Assembly (NCBI GenBank): GCA_964549615.1 | Contig: CAZJVP010000103.1 | Coordinates: 1-29,754 of the forward strand | Direction of reading: 5' to 3' | DNA from: CAYVLA01 sp964549615 [NCBI: uncultured Thermococci archaeon] | GTDB taxonomy: Archaea; CAYQAE01; CAYVLA01 | DNA: 29,754 nucleotides | Shown here: piece after piece, positions 22,176-29,754 of the stretch | Position numbering within the stretch: the stretch's first letter is position 1 | Layout of the letters: the number at the start of each line of letters is the position of its first letter | Program-made: the position numbers and the translations under genes | Notes under the pieces: generated by a model | Databases searched by the model: none | Told to the model about the DNA's origin: nothing | The model's input: only the letters and a program-made list of their open reading frames with translations

Positions 22176-23030
22176 TCACGCCATGGACCTGATGAGGGAG
22201 CTTATGTCCGTCTCGGAGATATCGCTCAGCGCGACGGGTCCGCCGAGGTGGACGAGCTCGTCCTGATAGGTCCGCCTATCCACCCTGTAGAGGATGCCGA
22301 TCGGTATCCTGTCTCCCCACTCCATGGCCTTCTCCAGGGCCATCTTCCAGTCCGTGGGGTCATGTCCCGCGTCCTCCAGCTTGTAGATCCTCTTCCTGTA
22401 GAAATCCCAAGTATTCAGGTAGTTGAAGGTCACGCAAGGCTGGAACACGTCCACCAGCGAGAAGCCCCTGTGCTTGATTGCCTCGACGATGACCCTCTGC
22501 AGGTGGGGGACGTCGCCCGCGAAGCCTCGCGCCACGAACGTTGCATGGCTGGTCAGCGCGACCGCTAGGGGGTTGAGGCTCGCGGGTATCGAGCCGTGAG
22601 GGGTGGATTTGGACTTGAACCCCTTCTGGCTGGTTGCCGTCGTCTGTCCGGTCGTCAGGCCGAAAACCATGTTGTCGTGCACTATCAGGGTAACGTCCAG
22701 GTTCCTTCGCAGGGCATGGCTCAGGTGCTCCCATCCTTCCTCGTAGCAGTCGCCGTCCCCCGAGAAACCCACGACGGTCAGATTCGGGTTGGCCAGCTTT
22801 ATCCCCGACGCCAGGGGGATGACCCTTCCATGCAGCCCGTGGAAGCCATTGATGTTGACGTGGTTTACGATCTTCCCGTGGCAACCGATGCCCGAGACCA
22901 TCACGACCCTCTCCCTCGGGATCCCGAGCTCTACCAGCGCCTTCTTGAAGGCCGTGAGTATCCCGAAGTTGCCGCAGCCCGGACACCACGTGATCTCGGC
23001 CGGGGTCTTGAGCTCCTCCATTGTGACCAT
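22176..23030 (-). CDS. korB: 2-oxoacid:ferredoxin oxidoreductase, beta subunit
   Basis: 284 aa. The N-terminal WCPGCGNFGIL, VSGIGCHGK and the thiamine-diphosphate motif GDGDCYEEGWEHLSHALRRN (which ends in the conserved Asn) identify the beta subunit, which binds TPP and, in this family, a [4Fe-4S] cluster. VHDNMVFGLTTGQ is the typical following block. The ATG abuts the alpha-subunit stop (TAGATG). It splits 2-oxoglutarate, pyruvate or another 2-oxoacid to acyl-CoA, CO2 and reduced ferredoxin, or runs in reverse. The two-gene alpha-gamma/beta layout is like Sulfolobus 2-oxoacid:ferredoxin oxidoreductases; substrate preference is not readable, and 'kor' is a tentative symbol. Confidence 0.88.
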   Translation of the reverse strand: MVTMEELKTPAEITWCPGCGNFGILTAFKKALVELGIPRERVVMVSGIGCHGKIVNHVNINGFHGLHGRVIPLASGIKLANPNLTVVGFSGDGDCYEEGWEHLSHALRRNLDVTLIVHDNMVFGLTTGQTTATSQKGFKSKSTPHGSIPASLNPLAVALTSHATFVARGFAGDVPHLQRVIVEAIKHRGFSLVDVFQPCVTFNYLNTWDFYRKRIYKLEDAGHDPTDWKMALEKAMEWGDRIPIGILYRVDRRTYQDELVHLGGPVALSDISETDISSLIRSMA

Positions 23031-24773
23031 CTAGGCCACCTCCCTCAGCTTCCCGGCCAAGAAACCCGGGTCAAACGGCCTACCGTCATATTTCAGGACC
23101 CTGGCGTCGACGTCCATCAAGGTGTGCTCCCTTATGAGTCCGGTGAGCTGTGAGGTCGCGTTGTTCTCGACCACAGCCGTCTTCCTCGCTGATCTGAGGT
23201 ACTCGGCGACCTTCTCGGCCGGAAACGGACAGAGGTACAGGACATGGGCGAGGTTGACCCGCAGCCCCTCCCTTGCAAGGATCTTCATCGCCTCCCTTAC
23301 GGGGCCCTTGTTGGAACCCCAAGACAAGACCGTTAGATCGGCCCGCTCCGGTCCGTAGAACTTGACCGTCTCGATGCCTCGAAGCTCGTCCGCAAGGGCC
23401 TTGAGCTTGCCAAGCCGCTTGTCCATCATCCTCGCCGTCGTCTGGGGATCCTCGGCCGTGAAGCCCCACTCATCGTGCTCGTCCGCGTTCGTTCTGACAA
23501 CGGCGTCCTTCGTGCCGGGCAGGACCCTTGGGGAGATGCCGGTCTCGGTGATGAGGTGTCGCCTGTACTCGGGTCCCTCGTACTGGGGCTTCGGGAACAG
23601 CGCGCCGCGCTCGATCTTGATCCGGTCAACGTCGAATGGGTCGACGGTGTAATGGCTCTCCGCCAAGTACTTGTCCGTCAGGATGATCACCGGGATCTGG
23701 TACTTCTCCGCGATGTTGAACGCGCGCATCGTTTCGTAGAAGCACTCCTGGGCGTCACCCGGAGCGACTACCACCCTCGGGAACTCACCCTGGGAGGCGT
23801 GGATGGCGAACCTCAAGTCCCCTTGGGCCGTATATGTGGGCAGTCCCGTGCTGGGGCCGGAGCGTTGTCCGAGAACCACAACTATCGGGTTCTCCGTCAT
23901 GCCGGCCATCCCTAGGCATTCCACCATCAGGCTGAAGCCGCCTCCGGAGGTCGCAGTCATGGCCCTCGTCCCTGCAAAGGCAGCCCCGGTGACCATGTTG
24001 ATGCATGCGATCTCATTTTCAGCCTGCAGCACGATCATCCCGTACTCCCTCTCGTTGCTGGCCATGAAGTGGAGCAGGCCGGTGACGGGCGTCATGGGAT
24101 AGGCTGCGTAGAACCTGCAACCGGCCTTGAGGGCGCCCATCCCGACGGCATCGTTCCCCATCAGGAAAATCCTGCCCTTCCTCGCTCCCGGAAGCGCGCC
24201 GAGGCGACAGGCAAACTGGCCGTCGTAATTGGCAGTCGCATAATCGTATCCCGCCTTGGCCGCGCGTACGTTCGTCTCCGCCACCTTCTCGCTGAAGGTA
24301 TCCTTGAGGACGCCGTTGAAGATCTCCAGATCATAGCCCAGCAGGGCCACCACCCCGCCCAGGGCCACGGTGTTCTCGACGATCTCCTGGGCTCCAAGAT
24401 CTTTGACGATCGACCTGAAAGGCACGGGGAAGAGCGCCACATCGCTCCTGCCGAGTTCTGCTGCACCCAGCTTCACCTGATCGCCATCGTACACTATGCC
24501 CCCGCCGGCCACCAGGTCGTTTCTGTGACGCATGATCGTATCCTCGTTCAGGGCCACGACCAGGTCTACGCGATCCGGCTGTGAGTAGACCTCATCCTCC
24601 TCGATCCTGACGAGATAGAAGTTGTGGCCCCCGCGTATCAGGGACCCATAATCATTCGCGCCGAAGACGTGAAAGCCGCCTCTGACGCATGCTTTGCCCA
24701 GGAGATAACCGGAGCGGCTTATTCCCGCGCCGGCCTCGCCGCCAATCAATACCGAAACGCTGTTGAGCTTCAC
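23031..24773 (-). CDS. korA: 2-oxoacid:ferredoxin oxidoreductase, fused gamma-alpha subunit
   Basis: 580 aa from a GTG at 24773, after a GGGAAGG site; ATGs further up add an unlikely stretch. The first ~190 aa are the gamma domain (LIGGEAGAGISRSGYLLGKA, DYGSLIRGGHNFYLVRI). The rest is the alpha subunit, with FYAAYPMTPVTGLLHFMA (the YPITP-type motif), ENEIACINMVTGAAFAGTRA, TATSGGGFSLM and RSGPSTGLPT. This fusion is usual in archaea and some anaerobic bacteria. It works with the beta subunit immediately downstream. No ferredoxin gene is adjacent. Confidence 0.9.
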   Translation of the reverse strand: MKLNSVSVLIGGEAGAGISRSGYLLGKACVRGGFHVFGANDYGSLIRGGHNFYLVRIEEDEVYSQPDRVDLVVALNEDTIMRHRNDLVAGGGIVYDGDQVKLGAAELGRSDVALFPVPFRSIVKDLGAQEIVENTVALGGVVALLGYDLEIFNGVLKDTFSEKVAETNVRAAKAGYDYATANYDGQFACRLGALPGARKGRIFLMGNDAVGMGALKAGCRFYAAYPMTPVTGLLHFMASNEREYGMIVLQAENEIACINMVTGAAFAGTRAMTATSGGGFSLMVECLGMAGMTENPIVVVLGQRSGPSTGLPTYTAQGDLRFAIHASQGEFPRVVVAPGDAQECFYETMRAFNIAEKYQIPVIILTDKYLAESHYTVDPFDVDRIKIERGALFPKPQYEGPEYRRHLITETGISPRVLPGTKDAVVRTNADEHDEWGFTAEDPQTTARMMDKRLGKLKALADELRGIETVKFYGPERADLTVLSWGSNKGPVREAMKILAREGLRVNLAHVLYLCPFPAEKVAEYLRSARKTAVVENNATSQLTGLIREHTLMDVDARVLKYDGRPFDPGFLAGKLREVA

Positions 24774-24864
24774 CCGACCGCCTTCCCAGCCGGGCAGCTG
24801 GCATATGCCTCTCATCCCTCGCACGAGGCGGTCCAGCTGCTCCGGGCTGAGCCAAACCCCCGCT

Positions 24865-24874
24865 CATAAATATC
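24865..24874 (-). promoter_or_regulatory. TATA box of the oxidoreductase operon
   Basis: Minus-strand GATATTTATG, predicted start near 24843. The stretch 24875-25044 shows no gene or other element I can name. Confidence 0.5.
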
Positions 24875-25044
24875 TGAGTCACACGGGCTCTGCCGGCCTG
24901 AACCTGGCAAACCCGCCCGCAGGGACGTGAGACGGCGTCTTGCGCCGAACCCGCCGACGTCATCCAGCTATCTGAACCGCGCCAACTCGCATGCGGCTTG
25001 AACTGGGCGGTGGATTGAGTCTGATAAGCCATCAGAGAACGGTC

Positions 25045-25158
25045 TTAACCCCGCGTGGACCGACACACTCGCACCGGCGAGACTATGGCCCCGTAGCCGA
25101 CTAGGTTCTTCGTCCTGAGGGAGATCCTCTTGCCGCCAATCCCGCACCGGCTCAGCAC
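25045..25158 (-). CDS. Possible 37-aa protein coupled to nadE
   Basis: A GTG overlapping the nadE stop by seven bases (GTGCTGA) opens a 37-codon frame (MLSRCGIGGKRISLRTKNLV...) ending in TAA. Third positions are G/C-rich as in the neighbours. The peptide is basic with two Cys and has no family I know. It could be a translationally coupled small protein or a chance frame. Confidence 0.3.
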   Translation of the reverse strand: MLSRCGIGGKRISLRTKNLVGYGAIVSPVRVCRSTRG

Positions 25159-26894
25159 GCCCTGAAGCGGTTCGTTATGGGCAGCCTCCTGTCCCTCCCG
25201 AAGGCTCTGGCGGTGATCTTGATCCCCGGGGCCGCCTGGCGGCGCTTATACTCGCTGCCGTCCACCATCCTAGCTACCTTGCGCACGACCTGCTCGTCGA
25301 ACCCCATGGATACGATCTCGTCTATGCTCTTGTCCTCCTCGACATAAGCCGTTATGATCGGGTCCAGGATCTCGTACGGAGGCAGGGTATCGGTGTCACG
25401 TTGGTTCGGCCTCAGTTCAGCCGATGGCTCCTTGTCTATCACGGTTTTCGGTATGAGGTCCCAGCCAGCCGCCGAGTTGCGGTATCTGGCAAGATCGTAA
25501 ACCATGGTCTTGAGAACATCCTTGATGACGGCAAAGCCTCCGGCCATGTCGCCGTAAAGCGTTGAGTAACCAGTCGCTAGCTCGCTCTTGTTTCCCGTGG
25601 TCAGGACGAGCCAGCCAAACTTGTTTGACAGGGCCATGAGGATATTGCCTCTGGCCCGCGCTTGTAGGTTCTCCTCAGCGACTCCAGGGCTTGTCCCTTC
25701 GAATACAGGGGCCATCGTGTCCAGGTAGGCCTGGAACACTTTCTCGATTGGGATCGTCAGAAGCCTTATCCCCAGGTTGCGCGATGCAAGCTGCGCATCG
25801 GTCACGCTGCCGGGTGACGAATACCTCGAGGGCATGGACACCCCGATGACGTTCTCCTTCCCCAGGGCGTCCACCGCGATGGCCGCAACCAGCGTTGAGT
25901 CTATTCCGCCGGAAAGGCCCACGACAACCTTCTCGAAACCGTTCTTGCGGACGTAGTCGCGCGTCCCCAATACCAGTGCGTCGTAGACCTCTCCAGGGTA
26001 GTCCTTGGCCTGAACCTCCCTCTTGGGTATGGCTGGCTTCCCCGGAAGGGATGCTGCCTGAGGTATGACGACCTTGGACGTCTGCCACTTGTCCTGTTTC
26101 AACAAGGGCGCCTCCCTCCTCCACCGGGGATCGTGCAGGCGAGTTCTGAAAACGGCCTCAACGTCCAAGTCAGCCACGATGAAATCCTCCTCGAACTGCT
26201 TCCCCCGTGCAAGCACCCGTCCCTGCTCATCGAGGATCATGCTGTTGCCGTCGAAGATGAGCTCGTCCTGCCCCCCCACCATGTTGTTGTAGGCGACTAT
26301 GGCCAAGTTGTCCGACGCCCGTGTGGCGAGAAGCCTCTCTCGAGACTTGACCTTGCCGAAGTGATAGGGGGAGGCGCTGATGTTTATCAAGACTTCTGCC
26401 CCCGAGCAGGCTTGGAGCGCAGCAGGCCCTGCCTCGTACCACATATCCTCGCAGATGGTTACTCCGATCCCGACGCTGCCGAGCAGATGTACGGGGCAAT
26501 GAGAACCGTGTCGGAAGTAGCGGCTCTCGTCGAAGACGCCGTAGTTCGGAAGGTAGATCTTGTGATAGGTTCCGACCATCGAGCCATCGTGGATGATCGC
26601 CGCCGCGTTGTGAAGGTCGGACGCTGCATCGACGAAGCCCACCACCACGGTCAGGCCCGCGGAACGCGCCACGATCGTCTCCAGGCACTTCCGATTCTCC
26701 TCCACGAACTTGGGCTTGAGCAAGAGGTCCTCAGGGGGGTACCCTGTGATCGCCATCTCTGGGAAGGTGACGAGGTCGGCTCCCACGGCTCGGGCCTGGT
26801 CCATAGCCTCAAGGATGAGGCCGGCATTGCCCCGAAAATCCCCTACCGTAGGGTTGATCTGCGCCATCGCAATCCGGAGCGAACGCATTCGCAT
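25152..26894 (-). CDS. nadE: Glutamine-dependent NAD+ synthetase
   Basis: 580 aa with two domains. The N-terminal nitrilase-like glutaminase (1-265) has its triad: Glu46 (TFPEMAITGYPPEDLL), Lys112 (YHKIYLPNYGVFDE) and Cys148 (VTICEDMWYE). The C-terminal synthetase has the P-loop SGGIDST (328-334), TTGNKSELATGYSTLYGDMAGG, and the terminal ITARAFGRDRRLPITNRFR. It turns deamido-NAD+ into NAD+ using ammonia released from glutamine. Bacterial-type two-domain NadE is less common in archaea than the ammonia-only enzyme. The ATG at 26894 is followed by a second ATG two codons later. An A/T-rich box at 26921-26930 implies a leader of only a few bases. Confidence 0.95.
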   Translation of the reverse strand: MRMRSLRIAMAQINPTVGDFRGNAGLILEAMDQARAVGADLVTFPEMAITGYPPEDLLLKPKFVEENRKCLETIVARSAGLTVVVGFVDAASDLHNAAAIIHDGSMVGTYHKIYLPNYGVFDESRYFRHGSHCPVHLLGSVGIGVTICEDMWYEAGPAALQACSGAEVLINISASPYHFGKVKSRERLLATRASDNLAIVAYNNMVGGQDELIFDGNSMILDEQGRVLARGKQFEEDFIVADLDVEAVFRTRLHDPRWRREAPLLKQDKWQTSKVVIPQAASLPGKPAIPKREVQAKDYPGEVYDALVLGTRDYVRKNGFEKVVVGLSGGIDSTLVAAIAVDALGKENVIGVSMPSRYSSPGSVTDAQLASRNLGIRLLTIPIEKVFQAYLDTMAPVFEGTSPGVAEENLQARARGNILMALSNKFGWLVLTTGNKSELATGYSTLYGDMAGGFAVIKDVLKTMVYDLARYRNSAAGWDLIPKTVIDKEPSAELRPNQRDTDTLPPYEILDPIITAYVEEDKSIDEIVSMGFDEQVVRKVARMVDGSEYKRRQAAPGIKITARAFGRDRRLPITNRFRAC

Positions 26895-27227
26895 TCCACT
26901 TGCCCATTAAGGGGAGACGGTCTATTAATTGATATTCCCCCTGCCCCGGATCCTTCGTGGGGAGACTCCACAGCGCTCTCGTGGGATCTCCGCACATCTT
27001 GGTGGGTAACCATGACGAAGGTACCGTTTCCCCGAATGAGAAACGGGGCAGAGCCAAGCCCAACACGAACACCCCAACTGGGATGGCCCGACGATCAAGC
27101 GAACCTACCCACACAGAGCTGAAGAGAACCTTGTCCTGACCCTTTCCTATCGGTGCTGCCCGCAAGAATCGATGCCTCGCAAGAATCACTTTTATCAGTC
27201 ACGGCAAGAGCCGGGAAGCGTGGTAAC
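26895..27227. other. 333-nt divergent intergenic region between nadE and RuBisCO
   Basis: It holds the nadE box (minus, AATTAATAGA, 26921-26930) and the RuBisCO box (plus, 27189-27197). It also holds a perfect 7-bp inverted repeat, CCGTTTC/GAAACGG with a 9-nt loop, at 27024-27046. No coding frame in it has a start signal. The inverted repeat could be an operator or an RNA hairpin; nothing decides between them. Confidence 0.5.
27189..27197 (+). promoter_or_regulatory. TATA box of the RuBisCO gene
   Basis: CTTTTATCA, predicted start near 27220, only about 8 nt before the TTG at 27228 and well downstream of the GTG at 27153. This supports the shorter protein. Confidence 0.55.
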
Positions 27228-28466
27228 TTGAAGTATCTGGACTTCGTCGACACAAACTACCGCCCGAACGAAACCGATCTGGTATGCGAGTTTTTGGTCG
27301 AGACCGATGGCACGATGGACATCAAGGTCGCGGCCGGGGCGGTGGCAGCAGAGAGTTCGGTGGGAACCTGGACAGAGCTCACCACGATGAGGTCCTACGT
27401 CGAGAAGCTGCATGCGACCGTGTTCGAAATCCAGGGAAACCGGATCAAGATCGCATACCCTGTGGCCCTCTTCGAGCCGGGGAACATGGCCAACATCATG
27501 AGCAGCATCGGCGGGAACGTGTTCGGCCTGAAGGGAATAAGCAACCTGAGGCTGGACGAGGTGCACTACCCGAAGAGTCTCGCAAGGAGCTTTATGGGCC
27601 CCAAGTTCGGCATAAGGGGGGTACGCAGGATCCTGGGTGTCCGCAAGCGCCCGCTGGTGGGCACGATAATAAAGCCAAAGCTTGGCCTCGTCAGCAAGGA
27701 TCATGCCGAGGTGGCGTACGAAGCGTGGGTCGGCGGGTGCGACGTGGTCAAGGACGACGAGAACCTTTCCAGCCAGTCCTTCAACGCTTTCAACAAGCGG
27801 CTCGACCTCACCCTCAAGGCACGCGACAAGGCGGAAAGAAAGACGGGGGAGAAGAAAGTCTACCTCGTGAACGTCACTGCCGAGTCCAAGGAGATGATCA
27901 GGAGGGCGAAGTTGGTAAGCGACAAGGGGGGTGAGTACGTAATGGTCGACATCGTGACGTGCGGCAACTCCGGCTTTCAGACGCTGCGGCAGGAGGACCT
28001 AGGGCTTGCCATACACGCCCACAGGGCCGGCCACGGTGCCTTCACGCTCAATCCCAAGCACGGGATATCCATGAAGGTGCTGGCCACCAACACGAGGCTC
28101 ATCGGCGCCGACCAGCTTCACGTCGGGACGGCCGTCGGCAAGATGAAGGAGACAAGGGAGGAGGTTCTGGACAACATAGCGTGCCTCACCGGGGAGATGT
28201 ACGGGATCAAACCCGTCATGCCCGTCGCCTCCGGCGGACTGCACCCGGGCATGATACCGGACCTCGTACAGATCTTCGGCAACGACGTCGTCATCCAGGC
28301 CGGCGGGGGCGTCCACGGCCATCCAGACGGAAGTTCAGCCGGCGCAACGGCAATGAGACAGGCTTTGGACGCTGTCGAGGAAGGGGTTTCCCTCGCGGAA
28401 TACGCCAGGACGCACAAGGAGCTCCGAAGGGCTTTGGAGCACTGGAAGAATGTGGAAGGCGGCTAG
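27228..28466 (+). CDS. rbcL: Form III ribulose-1,5-bisphosphate carboxylase/oxygenase, large subunit
   Basis: 412 aa from a TTG (MKYLDFVDTNYRP), the usual archaeal N-terminus. Catalytic blocks are intact: GTIIKPKLGL (Lys near 149/151), GGCDVVKDDENL with the carbamylated Lys175 and metal-binding Asp-Asp-Glu, HAHRAGHGAF (His near 265), loop-6 HVGTAVGKM (Lys305), and VASGGLHPG. There is no small-subunit gene, as expected for form III. In archaea this enzyme usually serves the AMP/nucleoside pathway, fixing CO2 on ribulose 1,5-bisphosphate to 3-phosphoglycerate. AMP phosphorylase and the isomerase are not in the window. The alternative GTG at 27153 would add 25 residues lacking family resemblance. 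Confidence 0.93.
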   Translation: MKYLDFVDTNYRPNETDLVCEFLVETDGTMDIKVAAGAVAAESSVGTWTELTTMRSYVEKLHATVFEIQGNRIKIAYPVALFEPGNMANIMSSIGGNVFGLKGISNLRLDEVHYPKSLARSFMGPKFGIRGVRRILGVRKRPLVGTIIKPKLGLVSKDHAEVAYEAWVGGCDVVKDDENLSSQSFNAFNKRLDLTLKARDKAERKTGEKKVYLVNVTAESKEMIRRAKLVSDKGGEYVMVDIVTCGNSGFQTLRQEDLGLAIHAHRAGHGAFTLNPKHGISMKVLATNTRLIGADQLHVGTAVGKMKETREEVLDNIACLTGEMYGIKPVMPVASGGLHPGMIPDLVQIFGNDVVIQAGGGVHGHPDGSSAGATAMRQALDAVEEGVSLAEYARTHKELRRALEHWKNVEGG

Positions 28467-28481
28467 CCAGATGGCCCGCGA

Positions 28482-29754
28482 TCAAGCATCCGAATCCCTG
28501 ATCATTTGAACTGCACAGTCCGCAAGGAGGTCTCCGGCCTCCGGGGCCAATCTACTGCCGTCGCATAGGGTCGTCTCGTAACCCCCTCGCAGGAATGCCT
28601 CCCTGTGGGGCACATAGCCGACCATCCCGTTGGCCTGACCGACGATCAAGGCATGAACCGGGTATGCCTGCTCCTTGATTCTCAGGCCCAGCTGCACGAA
28701 GTATTCCGCCGGGATGCCTGCAAACGCATAGCCACCTATTCGTATGACCTGCACCTCGGCCGGCTGGGTTCCCATCCTTCGAATCCTGTCCAACACCCTG
28801 GGCATCTCACGGTCGTAGATGGCCGAGTCGATGAACCTCTGTGCACCCCTAACTCGGCCCTCGGCCTCCTCCCTCGTCACGTTCCTGAACGGCAACCTGA
28901 TCGTCCTTGAGCTGGAGCCGATCTTGATGTTACTGCTGAACTGCATGCCCACCAACGCCCGGCTCACGTCGTCCGCGAGCCTCGCGCCGGCCTCCTCCTT
29001 GCTAAGATCCGCGTTCGCTCTGGTGGGATCAAGCGTGGTGATGTTGCCCGAGGCACCGTCAAGGAAAAGCGTCACGGGGACTCCGCGGCGCTTCATGATG
29101 CGCGCGAGCACGCCGGGGAATCCTCCCGACAGGTCGGTACCTCCGCCGTGGTGGGCTGGGTGGCATGCAAAATTGACAATCGCCCCAAGCAAACCTCCGC
29201 CAACCTCTCGCGCGACCATGACGAAGACCTCCGGATCGATAGGTCCCTCCAGGCAGAGCGCGTTGGGATCCTCGAAGGTACCGTGCGTTCGCACCGTGCC
29301 GTCCCTCATGATCACCCGGCGGTTGTGGCCAACCATGAACTCGAAACAGCTGCCGAACCCAAGCTCCGCTTGCCGGAGGTTGCCCAAGGCATCCCCAAAC
29401 ATCGAGACGATCTTGTTGATCATCGTCACCACGTAGGCGTCGTCCCTTCGCACATCGCCGCAGTTTGCGACCGCCGGACCTGCATGGTTGTGGGTCGCAG
29501 CCACCATGACGTTCTCGCCCGGAAAGCCGTACGTCTCGGCGATTCGGCGCCGGATCTCCGAGACCTGAGTCCACCTCACGCTCAGGGTGTCGAGTTGAAT
29601 GAAAGCAACCCTAGCCCCCTCGGATTCGACGACGGCGGCCCGCGCAAACAGCGGATCCAACACGCGCTCGGAGACGAGGATTTTCATCCAACCTATCTTC
29701 ATCGTTCCGATCGGCGGCGTGATATCGGTCTCTGCAAACCCAGCCCTAACAGCC
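28482..29754 (-). CDS. Neutral/alkaline ceramidase-like hydrolase, 5' end beyond the window
   Basis: The frame stays open through the right edge. Upstream of the ATG at 29702 it reads AVRAGFAETDITPPIGT, the conserved start of the neutral-ceramidase N-terminal domain, so that ATG is internal. At least 423 codons are visible. Zinc ligands are recognisable as THNHAGP (family THTHSGP) and NFACHPAHHGG. LDGASGNITT replaces the ceramidase nucleophile block (GDVSPNT). The C-terminal immunoglobulin-like domain of true ceramidases is absent. No signal peptide is visible because the start is missing. Many prokaryotic relatives are uncharacterised hydrolases, so ceramide is not asserted as substrate. It is convergent with rbcL, with 15 nt between stops. 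Confidence 0.8.
   Translation of the reverse strand, partial: AVRAGFAETDITPPIGTMKIGWMKILVSERVLDPLFARAAVVESEGARVAFIQLDTLSVRWTQVSEIRRRIAETYGFPGENVMVAATHNHAGPAVANCGDVRRDDAYVVTMINKIVSMFGDALGNLRQAELGFGSCFEFMVGHNRRVIMRDGTVRTHGTFEDPNALCLEGPIDPEVFVMVAREVGGGLLGAIVNFACHPAHHGGGTDLSGGFPGVLARIMKRRGVPVTLFLDGASGNITTLDPTRANADLSKEEAGARLADDVSRALVGMQFSSNIKIGSSSRTIRLPFRNVTREEAEGRVRGAQRFIDSAIYDREMPRVLDRIRRMGTQPAEVQVIRIGGYAFAGIPAEYFVQLGLRIKEQAYPVHALIVGQANGMVGYVPHREAFLRGGYETTLCDGSRLAPEAGDLLADCAVQMIRDSDA

Noticed and set aside
27011-27122. Box C/D guide RNA (ATGACGA ... CTGA)
   Set aside because: The spacing is about 110 nt, far longer than archaeal C/D RNAs, and internal boxes are not convincing.
27153-27227. GTG start adding 25 residues to RuBisCO
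   Set aside because: The TATA box lies inside this stretch, and the extra residues lack family resemblance.
1-29754. CRISPR arrays, insertion sequences, prophage or integrative element borders
   Set aside because: No spaced direct repeats, transposase or integrase frames, or terminal inverted repeats were found by eye. Gene content and base use look uniform.

Overview
The window looks like a chromosomal segment of an uncultivated, GC-rich archaeon. The gene content supports this: pyruvoyl-dependent arginine decarboxylase, cupin-type glucose-6-phosphate isomerase, form III RuBisCO, a two-subunit 2-oxoacid:ferredoxin oxidoreductase, SufBC, and a PolB2-type B-family DNA polymerase. The control signals agree. 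Many genes have an A/T-rich box (TTTATA/TTTAAA-like) centred about 25-27 nt upstream of the start codon, so they are probably leaderless; others have a Shine-Dalgarno-like GGAGG. No rRNA, canonical tRNA, CRISPR, IS element or prophage is visible. I cannot name the lineage from this sequence alone. PdaD and the cupin isomerase lean euryarchaeal, but an uncultivated phylum is possible.

Layout. 1-1602 (minus): a gene fragment at the edge, an extracytoplasmic TIM-barrel hydrolase-like protein, and an overlapping 92-aa protein of unknown function. 1710-3570 (plus): an M20 peptidase and PdaD. 3581-7490 (minus): a four-gene spermidine/putrescine ABC importer in the order potB-potC-potD-potA, meeting PdaD tail to tail. 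7727-9037 (minus): a membrane-anchored beta-propeller protein with a cytoplasmic four-Cys tail. 9174-13012 (plus): a RecA-fold protein lacking a P-loop, a 577-nt gene-free stretch holding a strikingly structured ~115-nt element, then a small coiled-coil protein overlapping polB2. 13102-13935 (minus): glucose-6-phosphate isomerase. 14117-19971 (plus): a small helical protein, an Mrr-like nuclease, a 38-codon leader ORF overlapping agmatinase, a DJ-1/PfpI-like lipoprotein, a CBS-plus-ribosome-hibernation-like protein overlapping RNase HI, a Gfo/Idh/MocA oxidoreductase and a two-TM protein. 20106-26894 (minus): SufCB, the 2-oxoacid:ferredoxin oxidoreductase and glutamine-dependent NAD+ synthetase. 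27228-28466 (plus): form III RuBisCO. 28482-29754 (minus): a ceramidase-like hydrolase running off the right edge.

How the genes work together. PdaD makes agmatine, agmatinase converts it to putrescine, and PotABCD imports polyamines, so a polyamine economy is spread over 3-16 kb. RuBisCO III (AMP/nucleoside salvage), NAD synthetase, the ferredoxin-linked oxidoreductase and the Fe-S assembly genes suggest an anaerobic, ferredoxin-based metabolism. The polB2 neighbourhood looks like a DNA damage-tolerance locus. The most interesting unexplained signals are the structured element at 10164-10278, the polB2 overlap, and the Arg-Arg-ending leader ORF fused by ATGA to agmatinase.
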